NCBI RefSeq assembly: GCF_028858725.1
Contig: NC_084773.1
Location: 9,166,350-9,230,349, forward strand
Direction of reading: 5' to 3'
Source: Colius striatus
Taxonomy: Eukaryota; Chordata; Aves; Coliiformes; Coliidae
DNA: 64,000 nt
Part shown: piece after piece, positions 24,401 to 36,400 of the stretch
Numbering within the stretch: position 1 is the stretch's first letter
Layout of the letters: every line of letters begins with the position of its first letter
Notes under the pieces: generated by a model
Databases searched by the model: none
What the model was told of the DNA's origin: nothing
Seen by the model: only the letters and a program-made list of their open reading frames with translations
Made by a program: the position numbers and the translations under genes

Positions 24401-27400
24401 CCAGCTAACTCAGTTATTACCACTGAGAAAAACTGTGTCTGTACAACTGCTTTGACCACAGAGGCTAATAGAGTTCCATTGAATGTTTCAAGTGCCCCAT
24501 CTGCACAGTCTTCTGATTTTGGACCTTCTGACTTACCAGCTGTCAGTTGCACAGCATTTGGTTTTGGGGTAAGACTTTAAATTGAATGCACGGTTTTTTA
24601 CTTATTTATTGACAACAGATGTATATATCCAGTAGTTCTTTTAAAACAGAAGAAATTAGTAGACCTTTTTCCTCTAAAGAATTGTTTCTGAATGAATGTT
24701 TGTCCAAATATTGATGATTTAAAGACTGAGCATTTTCAAGGCTGATGTGAGGAACAGTACTAGAGGTGTGAGATCAAGTTAATTAGCTTTGAAGTATCTT
24801 TTAAAGAAATAGAAAAGAGGGAGCTTAGCAGAAAGAGAAGACTTTTTAAGAAAAATAGAACTTCTGGAGAGAGTCCAGCACAGGGCCACCAAGATGATCA
24901 GGGGACTGGAACATCTTTCATATGGGGAAAGGCTGCGGGAACTGGGGCTGTTTAGTCTGGAGAAGAGGAGACTGAGGGGAGATCTTATTCACATTTACAA
25001 ATATCTCACTGGTGGGTGTCAGGAGGTTGGGACATCCCTTTTTTCTATAGTAGCTAGCAACAGGAGAAGGGGTGATGGGATGAAGCTGGAACACAAAAAG
25101 TTCCACTTAAATATAAGAAATAACTATTCTACTGTGAGGGTGAGGAAGCCCTGGCACAGGCTGCCCAGACGGGTTGTGGAGGCTCCTTTCTTGGAGGTGA
25201 AGACCTGCCTGGACATGTTCCTATGTGACCTGATCTATGAACCTGCTTCTGCAGGGGTGTTGGACTAGATGATCTCTAAAGGTCCCTTCCAACCCCTACC
25301 ATCCTATGAGAAGGTTCAAGAAGTAAGTTTTGAGTTATTGCTAGTAGGCACTGATTGAACAGAAGTTTTTATCAGATAGCATTGAATCTTCTTAGTGCCA
25401 CTGGAGTTTGTTAAATAGTATAGGTACCCAGAAAAGCAGAAACAGAAGATGGGATCTAAAATTTACTTGAGACGGATTATTACCAATTAGATCATAATGC
25501 TGAATCTACTTGAACAGAGACTGAGCAGTAAACCATAGAAGGAAGGGAGGGATTTTTATTCTATATATATTCAAATAAGGGGGTTTTTTTGGAGTAAGAG
25601 GCTGATGGTTCAAGTTGGAGTAATATTCAAGATTGGATAATTAAGCATCTTTCTAACAACTGAAAGCAGAGCAGTCAGTTGCTACAGCTCCAAACCTACC
25701 TTCACTTTTTTGTGCAAGACAGCAGGCCAGTAAGCCTAGCAACTGGAGGCAAAGCTTTCTCCTACGTCTTTATGATGTGACTTGGCAAGGTACCGATTTT
25801 TTTTGTACAAGAGAGAGACAAGCATTTATCTTATTTCAGGAGGCTGTGCCACAGGAGCAACATTTTAGTGCTTTGAAGCATGAGCAGCAAAAGAAGTGGC
25901 TTGAAGAGCTGGACAAACAGAAGGAAGAAGCTAAGCTACGAAAAATGGAAGAAAAACTTCATTTCTCCAAGGTATCTGTGGTTTAGAAGGACTTTTTGGA
26001 CCAAGAAAAAAATGTCTCTATATTTTTGTTCTAGAAATAATAGGTAAGACCTAATGAAGTGGTGACTAAGGTATATCTGCAGCATGTCCAGGTTTTCACC
26101 AGAAGTCTGGACACTCTACTTGAACATTCAGCCAGTAGCTGTTCCACTGTTACAGTGGCAGAGAACAGACTGCCATGTACCTGGTGTGATGCGTTAAGAG
26201 TCTAGAGATTAAGACAGTGATATTGCTATAGTTTTTTTTTTTCCCTTTCCCATCATTGTGTAAAAGCACTAGGGTTTGGGAAGTGTTGCAACTGGCTGGA
26301 CACTTTGCAAACTGAAATTCTCTGTAGACTACAGAAGGCGATGAGAAAAGAGAAGGTGAGTTACAGAGAACTGCAGCGTGTCAGTGGTGTTCAAATGCTG
26401 TTTCTATAAACATTATTTCAATATTTATTTAATGTACTTTTACTAAAGAAAATAGCCTTACCTTTTTGACCTTTTGGTTTTTGCAGGCTGTTTAATGTAG
26501 CTCTCACGCTGGATCTAGAAGGAAACTCTGTTCAATATAATTGCTTTGCAGGTAGAATACCTGAAGATACTTTTAATACCGTAACTATCGGCCAATTTGA
26601 TCAATATATCTTTTACCCTTAGAGGCTCTTCATATAGAAGCTGATTTCTTTCCTTTACGTGTTACTATTTCTACCGGTAATAGTTTTAAGGTCAGTGGAG
26701 TACTCTGCATTCTTACACAGCCCAATACTGACACACTCTTCCAAAGACTCTTTGTCTTTTGAAGAAACATGCAGTGAGATTGTACTGTTGCTAGCACCTA
26801 GATTTCAAAATCACTATAAACACCTTTAACCCCAGGAGTATATCTTTCACCATGCATGAGATGCTTTATATTACTGGTGAAGAAGAATTTTAGTTACAAA
26901 AACTTAATTGCTGTAAATGTTTATAGGCTTTGGCCCTCTAGATTAAAAGGCTACAGTTTTTACTGTCAACTGAAGCATTTACAGCAATTACATAGTTCTC
27001 AGAAATTCTTCATTTTTTAAGACTAGAAGAGGGCTTTCCTGCCCACCCTCCAAAATACTCCCTTGTTGCCAAGATCAGTTACATACCTACACACAAGTTT
27101 CTTTTATTTCCTGGTTGCTGAAGGCATCAAATTTCCTGTGTAAATTGAGCTTTGTAACCATGAAGGGAACACAGTTGTGAAAAGTTCCTTCATTAACTGC
27201 CTTGGTTTTTAATTGGATAGATGGACTGTGGGAGGTGATTGCAGTCATCAGTGAATAACCCTACTGTAATCTCACAGCCTCTTTTTGAAAGAAATTAATG
27301 TGCATTGAATGTAGTTTACTTCAACATCTTCAGGTTTCATGTTATACTCTCAGTCCTTCTGCACATTGTACCCATAAACCTGAAGAAGAGTAAAGCAGAT

Positions 27401-30400
27401 CTTTCAGCTACTCTGATCTGCTTCTACAGCACAGAGTACTGAAAGGGAAAAAAACTCAGGGAACAGGAAGAATATTAATTTGGAGTCTCATTATTTGGAC
27501 TATGATTTTTTTTTCCCCTCTTTTAAAATAGCCATGACTCTTTTCTGACACAAATATTTGTTCAAGGAAATCACCCCCAGAAAGTTTATTACATTAGATT
27601 GTTATGTTAGGGGTTTTTTCCTGGCAGAATACAAGTTTTGAGGCACCTACCCCAGTCTCTCCAGGGTAACAGTTCTTTTACTCGTAAAATAAAACTTTCT
27701 CAGTACCTAGAGCAAAAATGAAGGCCCTTTATGTACAAATCTTTTATTAGTGATATATTGGAATGTTGCAATTGCCAATACTGAGCCGAAAAGACAAGCC
27801 TGGGTGGTACAGAAGAGAGACTTAAACCCAGTATGTCACCTTTACAAAAGTTTTAGGTACTTTGCTAGGATAGCAGTAGTGGCTGCTGTCTGTGGAAGAG
27901 ATTTTGAAAGAAGACTTATTTTGTAATAGGCCTGAATCTATCTAACTTACTTCTTTTTCTTCTTTTCTTTTCCTATTTTTGGTGGTTTTTTCTGAAAATA
28001 CAGTAACAATTTGTTTTTACTGACCAAGTGTATGGATTAGCAGTATAATTTTGTATCTGACTTGTATTTTAAGCAATAAAGACACTTGTTTTCCCATTCA
28101 GGGAATTAACTACTGTCTGTATTGTAGTTCCATAACAAAGCTTTTTAAGTGTTCCTGTTTTACAAGATGTATGTTGTCTGTTTTGTGAACCATACTTTAT
28201 AGGAAGTGTAATTGAGCATCTTTCTGTTTCTTTTGTTGCTTCATATTTATTTAGGCTGAAGAGCATGACAGATGGGCAATGCATTTTGATTCTTTAAAGA
28301 ACCATCTTAGTGCTAATACACAACACCCCTTAAATGGAATGTACAAAAAGCAGCCTGAAAGTCTTTGCCTGTCACCTGACCCTAAGGAGCTGACGGCTTT
28401 TATTCACCCTTTTTCACCTGCAGCTTTAGGCAACCTCATGCCCTTAAAAGTAGAAAATGCAGAAAAAGCTGCTAAAAGCAGTGCTTTGGAACACAGTCAG
28501 AAAGTCAGGTGAGTGAGCATTGCAAGGATAATCATCTTCCCAGCCAGCACATTTCTGATCCCTCCTCAGACATTAATACATAAATTACTAAGATTCTTTC
28601 AACTGATCTTTGGATCTTGTTCATTTGACTTTTGCCTTTTTTTCAGAAATATCTGTTGTTTCACTTTTGAAAGGCATAAGTTAATAAAAAAATATTAACT
28701 CATTCATTATTAACTCATTAATAAAACTGACTGCAAATAACTTGTTCCGCAGTAAAATTAATTTCATAATGATGCATTAATACAATGGAATAACCTCTGT
28801 ATGAAAATATTACTTGAAATCTAATTGATTCTAATTAAGAAGGGCTTTAGGATTATTTTTTAATGATTAAAAAACATTTACTGTTTCTTTGTTCATAGTT
28901 TCCTCCGTTCAATGACAGCTCTCCTGGACCCTGCACAGATTGAAGAGAGAGACAGGCGGCGGCAGAAACAGTTAGAACATCAGGTAGAGTTTTGTTTTAA
29001 AGTATAAGACTATTTTAAAAAGAAAGAATGAAAGTTAGTGTTGTCGTTTGAATAAAGCATGAGATTTAGTACCAGAATCCTGTGAAGCGCTTTTGTGCAT
29101 CACATTATATGGTTACAGTTGTTTAACAGTATTTTATTCAGTTGGTCTCCAGAGTTTTCTTTTAACATTTGTACAGAGATGACCGCATTTCTGTAACTGA
29201 ACTCTTGCCTCAAAAAATATACAATGCAGTCTGTAGAGCTCTAGTAGGTTTGTCAGTCTCCACCGTCATCAGGAGGACTGATATTTACAGATACTCACTC
29301 TATGAGTTTTTATATTTTTATCTGCTTTACTGTAATTTACATTATTTCTGCGGCACTGAAACTGAATGCAGATCTGCCTGATGATGTCTCTAGCACAGCC
29401 TAAAGGAGTCTTACTATAAACTGTAATGAGTCTTTTGTGGTCCAACTGTTACTCTGCTAGACCAAAATACTAGCTTACAGTATGTAAGGTAACAACCAGG
29501 CCACCATGGTTTTTTGGTGGTTTTTGGTTTTGAAAACATAAAAAGCTCATCCTGTTTGTCTCTGAGGAATTTCAAACTGCTTTTTGGGGTTAGTGGTTTA
29601 TTAAAAAAAAAAAAACAACAAACAAAAAAGAGCAAGAAAGAAAATTCAAACCAAAAAGCCTCCACAAAAAGGCAGGCAGCTACCTGTCTTGTGGTCCTGG
29701 GAGAAATTAAAAGAAACAAAAGTGTTTGAAATAAACCGTCCTGAAAGGTTTTTTTTTAATTTCATCTAATCCAGTTCTTATGCACACATATGGAAGTATA
29801 TGGAAAAACAGCTTATACTACCTTAATATTTTATCTTTCATTTTCCTCTTTTTCTGATATTACTAGAAAGCAATAATGGCTCAGGTAGAAGAAAAACGGA
29901 AGAAGAAACAACTGGAAGAGGAGCAGAGAAAGTGGGAGGAACAAGAGGAAGAACAACGCTTAGCACGAGAAAAAGAACAAATGCAGAAACAGTTTGAAGA
30001 AGATATGCTGAAACAAAAACAAAAGGAGGTAGGGGTTTGTATTTTCTTTAGTGCTGATAGTCTATAGTGATACTGGGGGTTGAGGAAAATTGTTTTCGTT
30101 CTTCACCTTCAAAATTGTCACCTCATCATTTTGAAAATGAAAACTGAAATTTAGATATTTGAAAACAAAATGTTTCCTCAATTAATAAACTTATAACACC
30201 ATGCAAGTTCAAGGCAGGTTTGTTGTTTTGGATAACAAAAGGCCTTTTCAGGAGGAGAAACGGGAAGAATTGGCAAATTTTATAATTATACAAGCTGTTA
30301 ATGGCACCCGCTCAACTAGTTTTGGTTTTTAAAAACAATCTTTACCCAAAATAAGAATATCTTTAGACCTTCAGGATTCTACGGGGATCAAATCAGCCTA

Positions 30401-33400
30401 TTAATGTTATTCTAAAGACAAATGATCACTTATATTTACTTTTTTTTTTAAAGGAACTCGTGACTCTTAAAACCAATGAGCTCTACCAGACAATGCAGAA
30501 GGCTCAGGAATTAGCACAGAGATTGAAACAAGAACAGCGTATTCGAGACTTGGCTCAGAAGGGACATGATATTTCAAAACTTCAGAAGAATCTTGGTGGT
30601 GGCAAGTACAAGTCTCTTCCTATTCAGTTGGCTTATTCCTTTGCTGTTTTCAAGCCGTTCATCAGTTTGGTTTGGTTTTCTCTGTTTGCATTTGGATCAG
30701 AAATTGCTCCTTTGCTTCACAAACCAAATTCCAGTTCAGCTCATTTACCTTCCAAATACCAGTGGTAACTAACACAGAAAATATTGTATTTTAGTAAGCT
30801 TCAAATACTATATTATGGATACTATACTATATTAGGAAGAAAGACTACCAGAAATATATAGGGAATATTGAGTGAATTCTCCAGTGAAAAAGAGTATTAG
30901 GGTGTGAACCATAGTTCTCGGGTCTGCTTTGAGTTCTAAACCACATTAGTCTGATAACTTGACAGCATGATTTAGGTGGAACATACATTACTAAAGTGAA
31001 CAATTTTACTTCTTTCTAGGTGATAAAGAATTTAAAAACTGTAATGCTGGCATTTCACACCAAAGTCATAATTTTCCTGATGACAGTAAGAGTCACATTG
31101 ATCAGCAGACTTCTCCTCGGAAGGACACTGCTGTGCAGACAGGTATGCTGCCCTTAAATGTAACTACTCTGATGTACTTCAAGAAAGCTAACAGAAGAGC
31201 ATATTTGTGAAACTGAGTTCTAGCACTGTCGTTCCAAATGGGATACAACTAGAAATACTTGGACAGACACAGGAATGTTGGTCCTGTAATAACAGTCTGT
31301 CACTACATTCTTCTAAATAAATGATACATCTCTATAGTTGTTACTTAGCAGTTACAGATGCAAATGACAGTCTTGAAGTAATACCATGACTTGAAGTCAT
31401 GATCACAAGCCCTGCAGGACTAAATTTATTAAGGCAGTTAAGCATGACTTCAGTGGGAATGTTCACAGGTTTATGTAACGTAGCTTGACATTGAGCAGGG
31501 CTGGGCTCCTAATGAATCCTTGAAAATCTGGTCAGAAACACTGCCAACAATTCTGGAATTAGAAAACTAAAACTCACTGTAAAATGAAGGCTTACATTTA
31601 AATGCTCAGAAAAGTTCTCAACAATTCTTGGCTAAATACCCAAACAAGATTGTGGGTCCATCCAGGTAGAGTACTTTCCATTTTTTATCTGGATTTTGTA
31701 TCACATCATTAAAAAACAGCTCAAACTTAGCCTGGATTTATTAATGTTATAGATGAGCTGTGAATGAACAGGTTCAGTGCAAACTTTAAGTCACTTTATG
31801 CCTTGTGTTTAGAAATTTATTAGCTTATCATTTGTGAACTAAAACCTTTATTTCTATATCCTAGAATCTTAAGCAACAATATTTTTCTTTTGATAGTACT
31901 GGTAGAAATTTATCTGTAAATTTGGAGAGTTTATAAATTGATTAATGTTTCTGTGTGTGCCCCTATTATGGTTTAACCCCAGCTGGCAACTCAGCAGCAA
32001 GCAGCTGTTTGCTCACTGCCCCCGACCCAGTGGGATGGGGAGGAGAATTGGAAACAAAACCCCAGAACTCACGGGTTGAGATAAGAACAGTGTAATAACT
32101 AAAATCAAACAACAACAATTAATTAATATAATAATGAAAAGGAATGGAACAGAGAGAGAAACAGAACCCAAGGAAATAATGCCCAAGGCAATTGCTCACC
32201 ATTTGCTGACCAATGCCTGAGCAGTGACCTGCCTCCACCCTGTCTGCCAGCTATCCCCAGCTTCTCTGCTGGGCCTGATGTTCTATGGTACGGAATGGCC
32301 CTGTGGCCAGGTCAGGTCAGCTCTCCTGGCCATGCTTCCTCCCAGCTTCTTGTGCACGTCCTTGCTGGCAGAGCAAGGAAACCGAGAAGTCCTTCACTTA
32401 GAAAAACATCAGTGTGTTATTCTCATGCTAAATCCAAAACACGGCGCTGTACCAGGTACTAGGAAGCAAATGAGCTCTATGGCAGCTGAAGCTAGGACAG
32501 CCTCTTAGTAAAGAAAGAAGCCGGACTGTTAGTAATTTTAAAAATGAACCAAATATTTCTCTTGGAAGATGAGGATTGGAAAAGTAGGTTATTCCCAGTA
32601 GAGCTGTGAATATGACCAAACCATCAGCATACTGAAAAGCTAAACACAAGCTGTGTTTTGGTTTTTGCCTTCTGGTTCCATGACAGAAATAGAATTCTAC
32701 ATTTTAAAAGATTTTCATTTAATTTTACATAAATGTTGCCTTACACTGAGGTTACTTCATTCTCCAGTATTGACCAAACTCAGTAAGAAGGGGTGAAAAA
32801 ACCCAAGTTTGCTTCTGCTGGTCCTGTCTTCCATATAAAAAATAACAGAAAACATAAAACTGTAACAACCAATTTGATAATAAAATCGGTAATGGCAGAT
32901 AGATATGCATACAGAAGTCAAACAAGTAATTTGAATAGCTTAGACTTGGAGTTAAAAGATTTGTTTTTCATTGCAGATAACTTGAATACTTCAGCATACA
33001 GTGAGCTAGCTGAGGAAAGACGTGTGTGTTGCATATCACCTGATATTTCCATAGAATACAAAGAATCTCCCAACAGCAAAAAATACCAGAAGGAAAATCA
33101 GTGTATAGGTAAAACAAAAAATCCAGGAAAAGAGACTGGTGGCATTTCCAGTGATCTATATGAACAATATGCAAGAAAAGAAAGACAAATGAAATCTTCC
33201 GAAAAATACAGCAAAAGACCTGACTGGAACATAAACAAGCCTGGGAAAAGATACATTCCAGCATCAGAAAGATACCCTAAACAGCTACAAAAGCAAAGGG
33301 AAGAAAACAAAGTAAGACGACAAATGGAGCTTCTTCAGTTGGTAGAAAGAAATACCCCTGGGCATCTCTGCTCAAAAAGAGGTGGTTATGCAGATGAGTC

Positions 33401-36400
33401 TCCTTCACCGCAGGAAGAAATGAAGAACAAGGGACACAGAGTCAGAAGGGTAACTATCTGGTCTTCAGCAGCCATGATGAGGGGTTTTTAACACTTTCAC
33501 AGGACTTGGCCTGGATGAGAATTCAATTACACAATTCAAGTACTGAGAATTTTCCTGTTACTGTCCGTTATCTAAAAACTAGTATTCCAGCATTATTTGT
33601 TCCTCGTGATCACACAAATACATTCCGATTTTTGGTGACTTAGCTTTTACTGCTATTTCAGTATTCTGAAGTGTTGATGCTCTTACTGGTTCATTATGTA
33701 AATGGGGAGCTTGATTGAAATCAGTGTGCAGGGCACAATGACTTCACCGACTTGCTCCTTTTTGTTCAATCATTATGTTGTGGTGATGGTTGAGGTTCAA
33801 GAAAGCAGGTTTTATTTCTGCAAAGAATGTGGATTACTGAGGATGTACTCAGTACAAACTTGTCTTGCAAAATGAAAGCTTGCAATACAAAAACCATGAA
33901 CTCTTTATTTTACTTTTCACTTGTCTGTTTTTTTCCTAGGAAGAACAATTACATAAGAATCATTTAACTGAAGAAAGGTAGGTCAATGCTGTGCATTAAT
34001 GAAATGTACAAATACATTTGTAGTGACATATACTTGCTTTTCTTTTCTGATTTTTTTTTTCCTAAAGAACTGAGATGAATCTAGTTGTCTGCTCTTAAAA
34101 ATACACGAGAACAGACAAACTGCAAGTATAAATGTGTCTCTGGCCAGCTGGGATCAGGGCAACATGCTGAAACATCAAACCCACTCAGGTTTGCTGAAGG
34201 GGGAGCGCTGCCATGAGCAAATGGAAACTCCCAATTTATTATGAAGAATTACAGCATCTTAGTTCTGTTTTTACATTCTGCTGACCTTCAGATTTTGCCT
34301 GTTTTCCACTCACGTGCAGCTCCTTCTCATGCTCATAACAGGGCATTCCATAACACTGCCTCATTTGCCCCCAGTCAGTCTCAAAATCTGAAGGTCAGTT
34401 TACATTTTTTTGCTAATTAGCCATTCCTTATTCCCAAATGAAATGCAGAGCAGATCAGCAAAAGTCCAGTCCTCTGAGGATTCTTTGTCTCTACTATTTG
34501 AGATAATTACTTAAGTATTGTTTGGGTTATTTTTTACTGAAATTGTTTCATCCAGGTCTGAATCGCCACCTGTTCCAGCAGTTAAGAACAGATTACACCA
34601 AGTACAACAAAAACAGCTACATGCTTCCAATTTCCTGGTGTGTAACAGCAATGGTAGAAGACAGAAAAATATCAAGGAAGATACAGAGCAGAGGAGCTCT
34701 CCTCCTCCCACGGCAGAGGCTGGAAGACCTCCCTCTTCACAATTTATTCCTTATGTTCGTACAAATGAAGTGTATTGTCTTGATCCAGATGCACCAGTGA
34801 CTCGACCTTCAACACATGACCCACAGTATCCACAGTTTAATGGTACTGGAACATATTGTGAACTGATTGATGTAGAAGAGAAGAAATGTTACAGTGCTTT
34901 AGTTCAAAGTGCTACAATGTATTCAATTTGGTGTTTGTTTTCACTGAATTTTGCAGTAACCCTGTGTCACGGTGCTCTACAGAAAGCCTATGGAACCAAA
35001 TGGTACTCTGTATTAAAAACACACAAAAAGCTAAAACATAACCAAAAAAAGCAACAAAATGTCTTATTCTTTTATCTGTCTCCTTTGTCTGTTTACCTTT
35101 AATGAAGTACAAGTGCACTTCTCTGGTATTACTGTATATAGATTTGGGTTAAGGAATATAAATGTTGTTTTTTACCTGATTTTCACAAGCTGTGAAAATC
35201 TACTGCTTCAAAATTAAACCAAGATAGAGAAAGATTATTGTTAACTGATTTAATATACATTTGCTTTTAGATTCTTATCAAATGCCACGACAGATTTTTA
35301 GCTCTGATCACATTAGAGATCCTCTCCTAAATCCTGATGGAGTTAAAATCAGAGAGAGACAACAAGCAATTCTCAAAGGATTGTCAAAATTACGCCAGGT
35401 AAGCAAAAAGTTACTGGATAAACATGTATGTATGTAGATACACTAGAGTCTAACTATTACATAGAAAAATGAATTAAAGACTGCTGCTTATAACTATCAT
35501 ATACAATTAAGTTTTGGGCCCTGTACTCTACTTTTGTTCCCTCCTACTAATTTTGCTTTTCATGCATTACCTCCACCTTTGGGCTGTCCTTAAAGAAAGA
35601 CGTAGTCCTTATGTGAGCTAAGAAACAGTGGAGTACCCGAGAAAAAACAGATTAAAGAAGCACAAAAGATTATAGCTGGTAACTGTCAAGTTACATATTT
35701 CCCAGATTGCAGTCAGAATATCAGGGAAAATACTGTCAGGCATCTAGTTAATAAAACAGGAGTGAATTTGATACTCCACCTGTTGGCAACACAGGGTGGC
35801 CCACAGCAGATTCAAACTGCAGGTCTGGACAATCACATGAACTCTTTCCTCTTATGCTTCCAACTGGACTGAGAGCAGACTGAAAAACAAAACCAACACA
35901 TTTACTTTTAGGTTTGCATTTTGTTCCTGAAAAACACTAAACTTAACTGTGTATCACTATCGTCCCTTCTTTTTGAATGGCTTCATACTAAAAGTACTTT
36001 ATTGCTCACAGCACTAGTTTTTTCTCTTTGCCTTGACAGAAGAAATTCTTAAATGATGAAAATAAGAAGAAGAAAATCTAACAGAATTAAGTACAACAAA
36101 ACCACCAGTGATTAACACTCTTAATTACCTGCTTTGCTTTAGAAAGACAGTAGTTCTGCTATGCATTTGCCATGTTTCAGTAGTAGCTAAATTCCTTGTG
36201 CAACACAAGCATCTCCCCATGTTGTTAAGTCTTCCTCATGCTCATGAGCATTTTGGTTCAGCAGCTACAGCTGTGAAGGACTTTGTGTTCAGGCTTCTTT
36301 TGTCAGTGGTGGTTTGGTTATGAGTGAAGCCAGCTTCAAAGCACAATTTGATCCTTGTCCTTGCTGAGGTGAATAAAAGCCAGGTATATTTAAAAAGCCT

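Noticed and set aside
24894..25268. 124-codon frame as a host gene
   Set aside because: It is the C-terminal part of the CR1 reverse-transcriptase ORF.
32224..32508. 94-codon frame in CCDC66 intron 14
   Set aside because: It lies inside the solo LTR and reads the LTR on its antisense strand.
32793..32976. Upstream extension of CCDC66 exon 15
   Set aside because: The frame is open, but the sequence lacks conserved residues and a good acceptor (CATTGCAG) at 32976 joins in phase to exon 14.
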